From contig NZ_LR590470.1 of assembly GCF_901472535.1 (NCBI RefSeq), positions 4,340,001 through 4,404,000 on the forward strand: a DNA stretch of 64,000 bases, given 5' to 3'. The notes under the pieces were generated by a model. It searched no databases and was not told the origin of the DNA. It saw only the letters and a program-made list of their open reading frames with translations. Made by a program: the position numbers and the translations under genes. This document shows positions 18,447 to 28,568 of this stretch, in pieces (within the stretch, counting starts at the first letter, position 1; the number at the start of each line of letters is the position of its first letter). Source of the DNA: Sphingobacterium daejeonense. Lineage in GTDB: Bacteria; Bacteroidota; Bacteroidia; Sphingobacteriales; Sphingobacteriaceae.

Positions 18447-20281
18447 CTATTTCACTGCATTCACATAAGCTGTCTTGCCCCCAACTACCGGAAGAGTCAA
18501 GCTTGTCCCGTTAAGATCAACTGTCAGCTCTGTTCCAGCTTTCGGCCAGATCGTAAACTCAGGATCGCTCGAAAGAATCATCAGACCAATCTGTTGGCCT
18601 GCAGGAATAATCTGATCGTCAGGTTGCAGATCAAAGGTTAAATCATAAAACTCACCTGGCTTCAAAGGACTGCTTTCAGTCAATGATTTATAATTCTGAG
18701 GATCGGCCCAACCCCTTGTGATAATATTCTCTGTGATCTTTACCTTTTCTCCTTTTTCCCAAGGCAGGGCTACTAACCAAACCGAAAGATTTGCCGCAGC
18801 CTTACTGCTTGCCAAACGAATCTTGATTTTCGGCAAGCCCGAAATATGAAGGTCCTTAGTTAGAATAGGGGTTAGGTATAATAGTCTATATTTTGAATTT
18901 GCCAACTGAGCCAATGAATCTCCCGTAAAGTAAACATCATCAACTAAAGTCTCATTCTTCTGTTTAGCTTTTTTATTGGTCATCAATGATCCATGTTCAT
19001 TTCCACCTTCACCTAAAAACAATTCCACATCCGAGGCGGCAGGATTTGGAAAGTCTGCATAGGGGGTAGGATTCACTTGACGCTCATCCTCCCTTACAAT
19101 CCAAGCTTTGGGATCTTTCTCCACCCCATTTTCATCACCATAGAGGAATCTTGTGAACCAACGGTTCATCATTTTCATTGGCGGAGGACCACCATGACCA
19201 TCCTGATGGTAATAAATCTGCGCTGGAATACCCAATTCTTGTGCTGCTTTATATATTCTATAGCTATGCTCCGGCATGACATTCCAATCGTTGAAACCAT
19301 GTGACATCAATAGGGCTGCTTTCATTCCCGACATTTGGTTTAAATAATCGCGACCCTTCCAGAAGTCATTATAGTCTCCCGTTTTACGGTCCATACCCTG
19401 TGCCATCTCCGTATCACGAACAACCTTATTGCCATAAGCACGTTTAGACTCATCTCCAGAATGCACAAAATCATACAATACATCGATATCTTCACCCAAA
19501 TACCCACCCGGACTGCGCACCAGTCCATTAGAACGATAATAATGGTAATAAGAAGTATTTGGAGCTACAGGGATAATTGCCTTCAAACCTTCAACACCTG
19601 TAGTTGCGGCTGCCAATGGCAATGTGCCATTGAAGGAAGTGCCCGTCATACCGACTTTTCCGGTAGACCAATACGCTTTTACCTTTTCTTGCCCTTCCCT
19701 GCTTGTATAACCATTATCTTTGCCCGAAAGCCATTCAATTACTGCTTTTGGAGCCAATGATTCATTCGGACCTCCTATCGTTGGGGAACCATCTGATAGG
19801 CCTGTCCCTGGTGAAGATGAATGTACCACGATAAATCCGCGCTTCACCCATTCGCGAATCAAGCTGTTTGATATAATCGGTCTTTCCCCTGTCCTTTTCA
19901 CATCTGGATGAACTCGTGGAGTCGGTGAATCCTCTCCCAATTCATGCTTTACATTCCACATCACTCCTTCCACATCGCCAGCAACACCGGCATAATAAGG
20001 GCTGGTCTCATAAATGACCGGCAATTTCAACTTCTCGGTCTCCGTCTGAAATGGCCTCGTCACATCCACATGCATACGGTCCAGCTTCCCATCTCCGTCG
20101 GTATCAAACTCCGTTTCAACCCACAGATCCTCACGGATCCATTTGTCCGGCGTATTGAACCCCTCCCACAACCTGAGCCTCACCTTCCTTAATCACTGGC
20201 ACAGTCTGCCCATCAACAAGATTTACTGCCCCCCAGTAGGAATGCAGAAAATAATAATGCACTAAAAGATTTTTTCATCAT
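18447..20281 (-). pseudogene. CocE/NonD-family (X-Pro dipeptidyl-peptidase S15-like) hydrolase, two N-terminal frameshifts
   Basis: The main open frame (20183-18447) has the S15 features: the GTGLSDGSP region and the nucleophile elbow TGKVGMTGTSFNGTLPLAAA (G-x-S-x-G type, Ser in TSF). The Asp region is LLMSHGFNDWNVMPEH and the His is in YYHQDGHGGPP. The PepX C-terminal jelly-roll domain ends the protein. Its real N-terminus is a signal peptide starting at 20281 (MMKKSFSALLFSAFLL). Removing one base from the C6 run at 20229-20234 and one from the C4 run at 20160-20163 joins it to VVGGFNTPDKWIREDLW. The enzyme would be an exported acyl-peptide or proline-specific peptidase. Both breaks may be sequencing errors. 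Confidence 0.83.
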
Positions 20282-20448
20282 CATTGGTTTATCCTTATTA
20301 CAATATTACCTAATTTTTCTAAAAATATCCTCCAAGCCATTGGGGTTACAAAATCAAAATCGTAAATTACTAGAACATAAGCTGCTACCCGCAGCAAACC
20401 TAGACTATAAACCATCAACTGGATAGCAGTTGCATAAAATTATCAATT

Positions 20449-21801
20449 ATGAAAAACTTCAATTCTGATACTTCAAGAAGGGATTTTATTAAAAAAGCTG
20501 CTTTGGGCGCCGGTATGCTTGGCTTATCCGCCATGGGCATGAGCGCAAAGTCTTACGGCAGAATAATGGGCTCCAATGATAGAGTACAGGTGGGAATAAT
20601 CGGATTCTCAAATCGGTTCAGAGATTCTTTGGTACCATCGTTTATGAACCATGCCAAAGACCTCAACTTTGAATTCGTTGCCGTTTCTGACATCTGGAAC
20701 CGCCGCCGTGATGAAGCTGAAGCCTATATTAAACAGAAGACCGACCAGAGTATCAGAAAATACCGCAACAATGATGAACTTTATGCTGCGGGTAACATTG
20801 ATGCTGTTATAATCAGTACTGCAGATTTTCAGCATGCCCTGATGGCTGCCGAAGCTGTTAGGAACGGTAAAGATGTCTATGTCGAAAAACCAATGGCCGA
20901 AACATTGGAAGATGCTAAAATCCTCCTCAAAGCAGTCCAAGATACAGGGAAAATCCTACAGGTAGGCTCCCAGCGGAGGAGTGCATCCAACTATATCGCT
21001 GCAAACGATTACATTAAATCTGGAAAATTCGGAGATATCAATATGGTAGAAATGACCTGGAATGTCAATCAGCCGGGGCGTTGGAGATTACCAAAATTGG
21101 TCAGCGAAATACGCAAGGAAGACACAGACTGGGACCGCTTTCTCATGAACAGGCCCAAGGTGGCTTGGGACCCGCGAAAATATCTTGAGTTTAGGCTTTT
21201 CTGGCCATATTCGTCCGGTATTTGGGGACAATGGATGGCACACCAGATCGATACCGTACATTGGTTCTCCGACCTCAACCACCCGAGGAGCATCGTGGCA
21301 AACGGAGGGATATATACGTGGAAAGATGGCCGCGAAAACCCAGATACCGTAACTGCCGTAATGGATTACGGTCCAAAGGACGACTCTACAAAAGGATTTC
21401 AGGTTATCTATTCATCTAGATTCACGAACTCCGCTGGGGGAATAAAAGAACTTTATTACTCCAATGCCGGAATGTTAAACCTGGACACCAATCAAGTATC
21501 TGCCGAAGGAGGGCTGTCCGAGAAATCCGCTGCAGAAATGGGAATGAAAGCAAATCTATTGACTCCATTCACCCTGGACAATGCTACAAAGATTGAGACG
21601 TCAGCAAATACTGGCGGGGACCCCATGACATCGCTGCACATGAGGAACTGGATGGATTGCGTGCGGAGCAGAAAAACACCGAATGCTACCGTACAAGCTG
21701 GATATAATCACTCCGTGGCTAATATTATGGCTAGAACAGCAATGGAAACCGGAAAAAGAGTAACATTCGACGATGTGAAACAAGAAGTAATTACCAGCTA
21801 A
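20449..21801 (+). CDS. Tat-exported Gfo/Idh/MocA-family oxidoreductase
   Basis: 450 residues. The N-terminus is a twin-arginine signal (SRRDFIKKAALGAGMLGLSA). A Rossmann domain follows (VQVGIIGFSNR), with the catalytic-lysine motif KDVYVEKPMAETLEDAKILL near 145 that matches the canonical EKP. The C-terminal domain has GGIYTWKDGRENPDT and MTSLHMRNWMDCVRSRKTPN. It would work in the periplasm with a tightly bound nicotinamide cofactor, as other Tat-exported members do. It is followed after 12 bp by the DUF6807 gene, so the pair is probably co-transcribed and acts on sugars. Confidence 0.92.
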   Translation: MKNFNSDTSRRDFIKKAALGAGMLGLSAMGMSAKSYGRIMGSNDRVQVGIIGFSNRFRDSLVPSFMNHAKDLNFEFVAVSDIWNRRRDEAEAYIKQKTDQSIRKYRNNDELYAAGNIDAVIISTADFQHALMAAEAVRNGKDVYVEKPMAETLEDAKILLKAVQDTGKILQVGSQRRSASNYIAANDYIKSGKFGDINMVEMTWNVNQPGRWRLPKLVSEIRKEDTDWDRFLMNRPKVAWDPRKYLEFRLFWPYSSGIWGQWMAHQIDTVHWFSDLNHPRSIVANGGIYTWKDGRENPDTVTAVMDYGPKDDSTKGFQVIYSSRFTNSAGGIKELYYSNAGMLNLDTNQVSAEGGLSEKSAAEMGMKANLLTPFTLDNATKIETSANTGGDPMTSLHMRNWMDCVRSRKTPNATVQAGYNHSVANIMARTAMETGKRVTFDDVKQEVITS

Positions 21802-21813
21802 AAATTTGGTCCA

Positions 21814-22878
21814 ATGAAAAGAAAACTTATTTTTAAATACTCCTTAAAAGGAATTTCCTTGCTTGCATTAAGTGCCATTTCCCTTACTTCTGTTGCACAG
21901 AAAAAATATGCCATCTCAGAACGACCTGATGAACAACGAGTGGATATTACGGTAGATGGAAAACCTTTCACATCGTACATCTACCCTGATGATTTAATGA
22001 AACCTGTCCTATACCCATTGAGAACCAGCAAAGGGACTTTAGTTACGCGAGGATGGCCATTAGATCCTCGTCCGGGAGAAAGAGTAGACCACCCACACCA
22101 TGTCGGAATGTGGTTCAACTACGGAAATGTAAATGGCCTCGACTTCTGGAATAATTCAACAGCAATTCCTGAAGATAAAAAGAAAGATTATGGAACCATA
22201 AAGCATGTTGCCGTAAAAAACAAGGAAATCAACCGTGATGGTGCCATCCTAGAAGTTGAAAAAGACTGGCAAACACCCGAAGGAAAAACTCTGATCAGGG
22301 AAACTACGAAATATACTTTCAGTGAAGTAGACAATCAAAGGTCTATCGAAATGGATTCTAAACTAACCGCCCAAGATGAAGATGTATCATTTGCGGACAA
22401 CAAAGAAGGATTGTTGGGGATACGAATAGCCCGTGAACTGGAGCATCCTTCCAAAAACCCAGAGATATTCACCGACGCGAATGGAAACCCCACCAAAGTC
22501 GCAGCGCTCAATAATGACAAAGTAACTGGAAAATATAGAAGCAGTGAAGGAATTGAAGGAGACGATGTTTGGGGAACAAGAGCCCATTGGGTCAACCTGA
22601 TGGGAAAAATAAACAATGAACCCATATCCATCCTGATTCTAGATAACAATAAAAATATTGGATACCCAACCTATTGGCATGCCCGTGGATATGGCCTGTT
22701 TGCTGCAAACCCTTTGGGACAGAAAGAATTCAGCAAAGGTAAAGAAACACTGAACTTTAATTTGAAAGCAGGTGAATCCGTGAATTTTAAATATAAAGTA
22801 ATCATCAACTCAGGATCCAACCTTACTGATAACGAAGCCTTCAAAGCATTTAATGACTTCGTAGGAAAACAAAAATAG
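21814..22878 (+). CDS. DUF6807 (PmoA-like) family protein, exported
   Basis: 354 residues with a signal peptide (GISLLALSAISLTSVAQKK). Family text: YIYPDDLMKPVLYPLRTSKG, RVDHPHHVGMWFNYGNVNGL (the DHPHH motif typical of the family), WVNLMGKINNEPISILILDN and HARGYGLFAANPLGQ. The family is often named PmoA from an old annotation but does not resemble particulate methane monooxygenase in function. In Bacteroidetes it sits with Gfo/Idh genes in carbohydrate clusters, as here. The precise reaction is unknown. Confidence 0.88.
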   Translation: MKRKLIFKYSLKGISLLALSAISLTSVAQKKYAISERPDEQRVDITVDGKPFTSYIYPDDLMKPVLYPLRTSKGTLVTRGWPLDPRPGERVDHPHHVGMWFNYGNVNGLDFWNNSTAIPEDKKKDYGTIKHVAVKNKEINRDGAILEVEKDWQTPEGKTLIRETTKYTFSEVDNQRSIEMDSKLTAQDEDVSFADNKEGLLGIRIARELEHPSKNPEIFTDANGNPTKVAALNNDKVTGKYRSSEGIEGDDVWGTRAHWVNLMGKINNEPISILILDNNKNIGYPTYWHARGYGLFAANPLGQKEFSKGKETLNFNLKAGESVNFKYKVIINSGSNLTDNEAFKAFNDFVGKQK

Positions 22879-22890
22879 ATAGGAGGATTT

Positions 22891-23324
22891 CTAAAAAGCC
22901 CTAGTGGACAAATAGTAATCCTCTTTTTCTGTCATTAATGCCTTATCTTCTTTTTTCTTGTCGTAATAGCCACAAAGGTGAAGCACACCATGGATAATGA
23001 CCCTGTTCAATTCATCCTTTTCGGAAACTGAAAACTTTGAAGCATTCTCACGAATACGCTCAACAGATATAAAAATATCTCCAGCAATGACATCTTCATC
23101 CTCAGAAGAATCAAATGTCACGATATCAGTAAAAGTATCATGGTTCAAATATTGTTTATTGATCTCCAATAGATAAGCATCAGAACAGAATACAAAGCTC
23201 AATTCCCCTACGCGCTTAAAACCTTCCGCCTTAATTGTTTCTGCGATCCAGGTCCTTATTTTTTGTTTATCCTTAACTGTAAAGTCAATATCTTCCGAAA
23301 AAATTGAATATCCTTTAATGCCAT
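22891..23324 (-). pseudogene. ybeY: rRNA maturation endoribonuclease YbeY, single-base frameshift near the start
   Basis: The catalytic region is intact: NRVIIHGVLHLCGYYDKKKE matches the H-x-x-x-H-x(5)-H zinc motif with the last His replaced by Tyr or Asp in this group. It is preceded by FTDIVTFDSSEDEDVIAGDIFI. The gene should start at 23324 (MALKDIQFF). Adding one base to the A6 run at 23298-23303 joins it to SEDIDFTVKDKQKIRTWI, giving about 144 residues, the expected size. YbeY matures 16S rRNA and is nearly always kept, so a true loss would be surprising. This break is a good sign of sequence error. It lies 1 bp after ruvX. Confidence 0.85.
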
Positions 23325-23325
23325 T

Positions 23326-23739
23326 TTAAAATGATTTACTGTCCATATAGGTCTGCAATATCAAAACTGCCGACACCTGATCGATCAATTGCTTGTCCTG
23401 TCTTTTATGTTTCTTCATGCCAGACTGAGAAATAGCGTGGGAAGCTATCTTAGAAGTAAATCTTTCATCTACCTCTTTAATGGGAATATGGGGATAGGTT
23501 CTGCGCAGTTTCCGCTTAAATCCTACTACATGTTGCGCTGACTCTGATGCTGTCCCATCCATTTGCAGCGGCTTGCCAACGACGAAGGTCTCAACCTCCT
23601 CCTTGGACAGGTAATCTGCCAGGTAAGTCCATATCTCTTCAGGGTGAACAGTCGCTAAAGGACTCGCAATAATCTGAAGACTGTCTGAAACAGCCAACCC
23701 TATCCGCTTGGTCCCGTAATCAAATGCCATTATTCTCAT
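23326..23739 (-). CDS. ruvX: Putative Holliday-junction resolvase / pre-16S rRNA nuclease RuvX (YqgF)
   Basis: 137 residues of the RNase-H-like YqgF family. It starts MRIMAFDYGTKRIGLAVSD, with the first catalytic Asp in FDYG. Conserved KPLQMDGTASESAQHVVGF and EVDERFTSKIA are present, with the last Asp in KQLIDQVSAVLILQTYM. A -7 box (TAATTTTG on the minus strand at 23756-23763) lies 17 bp before the ATG. It forms an operon with ybeY, both acting in 16S rRNA processing. Confidence 0.93.
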   Translation of the reverse strand: MRIMAFDYGTKRIGLAVSDSLQIIASPLATVHPEEIWTYLADYLSKEEVETFVVGKPLQMDGTASESAQHVVGFKRKLRRTYPHIPIKEVDERFTSKIASHAISQSGMKKHKRQDKQLIDQVSAVLILQTYMDSKSF

Positions 23740-23755
23740 GTCTCTGCAATTTTCA

Positions 23756-23763
23756 CAAAATTA
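23756..23763 (-). promoter_or_regulatory. Putative -7 element for ruvX-ybeY
   Basis: The minus strand reads TAATTTTG, matching TAnnTTTG. A TTG lies 18 bases further upstream (23782-23784), close to the expected -33 position. Confidence 0.5.
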
Positions 23764-23809
23764 CAATTAAACTTTAGATTACAACCTCCCATAAATCGCA
23801 AAATATCTA

Positions 23810-23817
23810 TACATTTG
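23810..23817 (+). promoter_or_regulatory. Putative -7 element for the DUF1684-deformylase gene
   Basis: TACATTTG matches TAnnTTTG and lies 18 bp before the ATG at 23836. It decides the start: an upstream alternative start at 23815 would lie inside the promoter. Confidence 0.5.
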
Positions 23818-23835
23818 ATAGATATTATTTTGAAA

Positions 23836-25059
23836 ATGAAAACAATCATCTATCTGATAACATTACTGTCCCCTGTTTTTGTGAGGTCACAGTCCTTGGA
23901 GCAAGAAATCCAGCAATATCGCGACAAACAGATCCAAGAAATGGCAAAGGATGAATTCGGCCCGCTCCGCAAAGATCAAGTGGAATTCATCAAGTTCTTT
24001 CCGGTAAACCCAGATTATGTCGTAACCGCTGAGGTTGAGCCTCTGTTTAATGAACAGACCTTCCGCATGCCGACCTATGATGGAACATCCAATGAATACA
24101 AAAGATATGGCATTCTCCACTTTGAGCTTAATGGACAAAAAGTAGCCCTGACCGCTTATCAAAGTGTTGCCCTATTCCAGAATCCTACCTATAAAAACCA
24201 TCTTTTTGTCCCATTTATGGACAATACAAACGGGGATGCCACTTATGAGGGGGGCAGATACCTGGACCTGAGCCTCGAAGACATTAAAGACGGAAAGATC
24301 AAAATTGACTTCAACAAAGCTTATAACCCTTACTGCGCCTATAGCAATGGCTACAGATGTCCACAACCTCCAAAGGAAAATATCCTTACTGGCATTACAA
24401 TTGATGCTGGAGAAATGAAATATAAAGGACCAAAAAACGAACGTAACGTGAATAAAAGCATGGCAAAGAACTTCAGTGAAGGAGAAATTGCTTTAATAAA
24501 TGGAGCTGATGAAAACAGCAAGATGCATGTTTATCAGATAACTGATGACAAAGAACTTGCCGTCCTGAAAAAACCTTCTGAAGATATCAAATTTGATGAC
24601 CCTCTTTTGGATAAGCTTTCCGCTCGGATGCTACTGACAGTCAACGACCCTGAACATGCCGGAGTCGGAATTGCCGGACCACAGGTTGGTGTCAATAAAA
24701 ATGTCATCTGGGTGCAGAGACTGGACAAAAAAGATGAACCCTTCGAATTCTATATCAATCCTAAGATTATCTGGAGGTCCAAACTAACACGTGTGGGAGC
24801 AGAAGGATGTCTCTCAATTCCGGACCTAAGGCAAGATGTAAAACGCAGCTATGCCATCAAACTGCAACATATCGACCGAAAAGGTGAAGTGAAAGAAGAA
24901 TTGGTCGAAGGATTTACAGCAGTTATCTTCCAACATGAGGTCGATCACCTGTATGGTATTTTATTTCCGGACAGGATTGAAGAGTCCGGAAAACTAGAAT
25001 TCGAACCGCTAAAAGAAAAAGTAGAATTCCTGATTCCAAAAGGAAGTATCCGGCCATAG
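23836..25059 (+). CDS. Exported DUF1684 - peptide deformylase fusion protein
   Basis: 407 residues. A signal peptide (MKTIIYLITLLSPVFVRSQS) is followed by a DUF1684 domain to about residue 205, ending in the family signature KAYNPYCAYSNGYRCPQPP. The second half is a complete peptide deformylase: motif 1 GVGIAGPQVG (Ala to Gly at one site), motif 2 EGCLSIP with the metal Cys, and motif 3 FQHEVDHLYGI with both metal His. Deformylases normally remove formyl from nascent chains in the cytoplasm; a signal peptide and DUF1684 partner point to a periplasmic role. I see no stop or frame change between the halves. Function of the fusion is unknown. Confidence 0.88.
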   Translation: MKTIIYLITLLSPVFVRSQSLEQEIQQYRDKQIQEMAKDEFGPLRKDQVEFIKFFPVNPDYVVTAEVEPLFNEQTFRMPTYDGTSNEYKRYGILHFELNGQKVALTAYQSVALFQNPTYKNHLFVPFMDNTNGDATYEGGRYLDLSLEDIKDGKIKIDFNKAYNPYCAYSNGYRCPQPPKENILTGITIDAGEMKYKGPKNERNVNKSMAKNFSEGEIALINGADENSKMHVYQITDDKELAVLKKPSEDIKFDDPLLDKLSARMLLTVNDPEHAGVGIAGPQVGVNKNVIWVQRLDKKDEPFEFYINPKIIWRSKLTRVGAEGCLSIPDLRQDVKRSYAIKLQHIDRKGEVKEELVEGFTAVIFQHEVDHLYGILFPDRIEESGKLEFEPLKEKVEFLIPKGSIRP

Positions 25060-25160
25060 GGTATATTTTTGTACCCAGAAACAGGCATATTTAAAATTGA
25101 ACGTTTAAATGCTGAAAACTTGGCTATCTTTAGCGATATTTAACCTTCGTCCTAAAGAAA

Positions 25161-25796
25161 ATGTACAATACTGCCCATAGCATCGCTATTGTCGACGACC
25201 ATTCCTTGATTCTTCAAGGCTTGGTAAGCCTATTGGACCGCATCAAAACCTATGAGGTCACAGCAACTTTTACCAAAGGTTCCGACCTGCTCAGCTACCT
25301 CCAAACCGACCCTGTGGACATTGTCCTGCTGGACATATCATTGCCCGACATCAACGGCATCGATCTATGCCTAGAAATCAAAAGAGTAGCACCCAATGTT
25401 ATTATCTTGGGGCTCAGCAACCATACCGAACGAAGCGTGATCCTGCAGTTGTTGCAAAACGGCGCGTCCGGTTATTTGTTGAAGAACATTGATATCGAAG
25501 AGTTGGAGAATTGCCTCGATCAAGCAGTGTGCAAACAGATGGTTTTCAGTTCAGCTGTACAGGACATTATTGCCAATCCCATCAGCTCAGACCTGCCCTT
25601 ACTACCAAAACTAACAAAAAGAGAAACTGAAATCCTGAAACTGATCGCCTCAGGGAAGACCTCCGTGCAGATCGCAGAGGAATTGTTTCTGTCCCCGCTC
25701 ACCATCGAAACCCATCGGAAAAGGATGATGAGCAAGTTCAAAACAAAAAATATGATGTCGCTAATAAAAATAGCAACCGAGAATAGATTGATCTAA
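25161..25796 (+). CDS. NarL/FixJ-type response regulator (orphan)
   Basis: 211 residues. The receiver domain has the acidic pair in AIVDDHSLILQG, the phospho-Asp in DIVLLDISLPDINGID and a Lys in YLLKNID. The C-terminal LuxR helix-turn-helix reads LTKRETEILKLIASGKTSVQ, then AEELFLSPLTIETHRKRMM. No histidine kinase gene is adjacent, so it is an orphan here. Its stop overlaps the convergent cyclotransferase gene by 4 bp. Confidence 0.92.
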   Translation: MYNTAHSIAIVDDHSLILQGLVSLLDRIKTYEVTATFTKGSDLLSYLQTDPVDIVLLDISLPDINGIDLCLEIKRVAPNVIILGLSNHTERSVILQLLQNGASGYLLKNIDIEELENCLDQAVCKQMVFSSAVQDIIANPISSDLPLLPKLTKRETEILKLIASGKTSVQIAEELFLSPLTIETHRKRMMSKFKTKNMMSLIKIATENRLI

Positions 25797-26839
25797 CGTT
25801 CCTTTAAACGAACCTCATAAAGCTTGGTCCATAACTTTCCAGTCAATAGCAATGTCTTGGTATCAGGCTTATAAGCAATACCGTTCATCTCATTGTCATA
25901 AGGAGCACGCTTGCCATCATATAAGCCCACAAAATTAATCTTCCCTTCAATTACTCCAGTCTCCGGGTTGATAATCACAATCTCATCCCTATCACCATGA
26001 TATAGATTGGCATATACTTTACCATCGATAAATTCAAGTTCATTGATGCTGTCAACAGAACCATTATCATCAAAAACCTCGATCGATCCGGTCTCGGTTA
26101 GATTCTCAGGGTCTAGGAAATATAGTCGGCTCGTACCGTCCGATTTTATGAACCTATTGCCGTCATGGGTAAGGCCCCAACCTTTGGTGCTCTTCTGATA
26201 ATCGAATGATCCGAGTTGTTTGAAATTGCGCTTGTCGTAAATGTGACCCCGATTGTTTTCCCATGTCAGAACGTACATCCTGTCCCCGACCACGGTCATT
26301 CCCTCGCCAAACTCATCTCCTGCCATATCAGCCCGTTCAAGAACCTCGCCGGTAGCCAGGTCAACTTTCCTCAACGTAGATTCCCCCCACCTTCCAGTGG
26401 TCTCATAGAGGGTCCCATTGTCATAATAAAGCCCTTGGGTAAACGCAGCCGGATCATGGGGATAGACGTTCAACACCTCGAAGGAGTAGGCGGTGGGGGC
26501 CACAGGGACAACCTGGATATCCCTGTAGGCAATTTCCTGGGACCGATTGGCGTACAGCTTGGCACTCAGTGTCTTGTTCCCGTAACCGTACGGGTCAGTA
26601 TCGAGATCCAAGGAATTCGTGTCCGTCCTGACCTCAAGAACTTCACCGTCCAGAGAATAAACTACGGAATCGATCTGCGGGTCCGGGAAGTTCAATCTTA
26701 GGGTAACTTTTTCACCCTTTTGGACCTTGAGGGTACCGGAAGGCTCAGAAAATTCGAACTTACCACTCTGGGTCCTACACGAAGAAAGGAAAACCGTCAG
26801 AATGGGAACCATAAATAATAATTTGACTTTAGATCTCAT
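25793..26839 (-). CDS. Glutaminyl-peptide cyclotransferase (bacterial beta-propeller type), lipoprotein
   Basis: 348 residues. A lipoprotein signal (LLFMVPILTVFLSSC) leads into an immunoglobulin-like N-terminal part, then a five-bladed propeller. Family text: VLNVYPHDPAAFTQGLYYDN, LYETTGRWGESTLRKVDL, YVLTWENNRGHIYD, INELEFIDGKVYANLYHGDR and MNGIAYKPDTKTLLLTGKLW. It converts N-terminal Gln to pyroglutamate on exported peptides. It is the last gene before the G+C-rich region and has normal gene structure. Confidence 0.92.
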   Translation of the reverse strand: MRSKVKLLFMVPILTVFLSSCRTQSGKFEFSEPSGTLKVQKGEKVTLRLNFPDPQIDSVVYSLDGEVLEVRTDTNSLDLDTDPYGYGNKTLSAKLYANRSQEIAYRDIQVVPVAPTAYSFEVLNVYPHDPAAFTQGLYYDNGTLYETTGRWGESTLRKVDLATGEVLERADMAGDEFGEGMTVVGDRMYVLTWENNRGHIYDKRNFKQLGSFDYQKSTKGWGLTHDGNRFIKSDGTSRLYFLDPENLTETGSIEVFDDNGSVDSINELEFIDGKVYANLYHGDRDEIVIINPETGVIEGKINFVGLYDGKRAPYDNEMNGIAYKPDTKTLLLTGKLWTKLYEVRLKER

Positions 26840-27293
26840 TGTCTGTCTTAATTTGATGAATTAACGATTAAAAGGCATCACACTACCGACAAACCATGTT
26901 GGGTCGATAGGAAAGTGGCCAGTTAGCGGGCCGTAATTCTGATCCCGGCACTGGTTCATTGAGTACCAGACCAAATTTAGCATTATTTTTATGCATACTC
27001 CAAAATTTCATTGTAGCGTTTTATCCATATCAATGTTTCCGGACCGCTGTACAAGCGATTGATTGATTCGGGAATTCGACCAAGACCATAAAAACGAATA
27101 AAATAAAACTTTTTGGGGAACAAATCGTTACCCTGAAAGGCTTTCGGGGAAAAAAGGCGATGCAGCCTACTTTCCCCTGCTCTAGCCCTCCCGGTCGGTA
27201 ATGCCTACAATTGTGCGTTGTTCCTGCTCCCAATGGGCTATCATCCTGTGACAACAGGTCATATAGAATTATAACCGAAAAAACTATCCGTTA
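26840..27293. other. 454-bp stretch without a gene, left edge of the G+C-rich region
   Basis: No convincing reading frame, tRNA or direct repeat is visible here. Composition changes from AT-rich to G+C-rich through this stretch. I take it as the approximate left edge of the island; no att-like duplication was found by eye. Confidence 0.4.
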
Positions 27294-27668
27294 ATGACCA
27301 AGAAACGTACGAGACTTTTTAAAACAACAACGGTTTTCAGACTGTTCCCTCATCCTTTCGACCTTAAAAGGAACCCCTTGAAAAGGTATGATGAGGACAG
27401 GGCATTTACAGACGCCGTTGCCAACCTTACCCGCCCAGCTTTTGAACTTTTCTACCTCCACCACCTTGAACACTTCCTGGAATCAAGATCCGGTAATTTC
27501 AGGGACTTCAACCTCAGGTTGAACTGCATCCTCAGGGAAAGGATAAAAGAGCTCGAATCCCATTTCCAGGACACTGGTTATTTTCCCAAGGACATGGATG
27601 CGGTCCATCTCATGGAATTCCAGGAATTCATCGCCAAAAAACTCTTCTTGCCCTACAGAAAAACTTGA
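27294..27668 (+). CDS. Hypothetical protein, 124 residues
   Basis: A helical, charged protein (AVANLTRPAFELFYLHHLEH, FRDFNLRLNCILRERIKELE, FIAKKLFLPYRKT). No signal peptide, membrane segment or family motif is recognised. Codon use looks coding and it starts with ATG. It is the first gene inside the G+C-rich region; the next two small genes on the same strand are also unknown. Confidence 0.55.
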   Translation: MTKKRTRLFKTTTVFRLFPHPFDLKRNPLKRYDEDRAFTDAVANLTRPAFELFYLHHLEHFLESRSGNFRDFNLRLNCILRERIKELESHFQDTGYFPKDMDAVHLMEFQEFIAKKLFLPYRKT

Positions 27669-28290
27669 GCTGTTCCATAAGGTATTGCTCCGTGGACTGG
27701 TGGACAAATGTGAAAGACGTTAAGGGGAACTTTGGAACGGATTGGATTTTGCATTCTTGGGGGGGATTTTAGGAAATAAAACCCGGGGCGTACTTGGCCA
27801 TCCCGGGCATAACGAAATTTCTAAGCATCGCTTAGCTTTTGTTAAATTAGTTATTTTTTTCAATGGTGGCGCAACTTCCGTACAAAAATAATATCGATCA
27901 TCTCTCCTGCTGGTCCCGGGTGGCCAATCGGGCCATTTTCCCAATCACCGCTGAGTCCTGAATTTCAAAAACTTATCAAAACTTCGCCGTCTTTTTCTCC
28001 AAGATGCTTCGGCATTCCTGGCCCCCTCGAGATTTTTTTTAAGAATCCTCATCAATGAAAGGAAAAGCCGGATGAATTCCCGAAATACCAGTTCAATAAA
28101 TCTTTCTGGCCGAAAAGGAAGGCACCATAACCTGAGCAACCACCAACCCTGGCAACTTCGACAGGAAGCTAATGAAGCCCTACCCCGACCCCCAGAGAGC
28201 AAACAGCTCGATCCTATTGGTCCAAAATTTTTCCTTCGGCCCAAACTTATATATCCAGCAGATTGTTATATGCAGGAAAGGAGATACATC
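27669..28290. other. About 620 bp without a supported gene
   Basis: Contains short frames on both strands with no family resemblance and uneven composition. Nothing recognisable; probably degenerated. Confidence 0.35.
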
Positions 28291-28500
28291 ATGCCCGAAA
28301 TTCTGACATTCAAGAGTACGATTTCTAAAGAGGGACTGGAGCTGACCAGTGTAGTGTCCGATGCCATCCTCCAGGTTGAGGAACTGCTGAGGAAAATAGA
28401 GGAAGTGAAGGAATTTACCTACAAAGGGTATGACATTCACGAATTCAACAGCAATTGCGACATGTTGCTGATAAAGTTCAGTATCCAGTGGAGGGGGTGA
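28291..28500 (+). CDS. Small hypothetical protein, 69 residues
   Basis: Starts at the ATG 28291, which follows a purine-rich GGAAAGGAG about 7 bases upstream. The sequence (MPEILTFKSTISKEGLELTS, then ILQVEELLRKIEEVKEF) has a helical middle. No family recognised. An in-frame ATG at 28270 is possible, but the ribosome site favours 28291. Confidence 0.5.
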   Translation: MPEILTFKSTISKEGLELTSVVSDAILQVEELLRKIEEVKEFTYKGYDIHEFNSNCDMLLIKFSIQWRG

Positions 28501-28568
28501 GCAAACAATAAAGAGCGTCATTAGCCAAACTATAAATAGACCGATGAACAGACAAAAATCATTTACAT

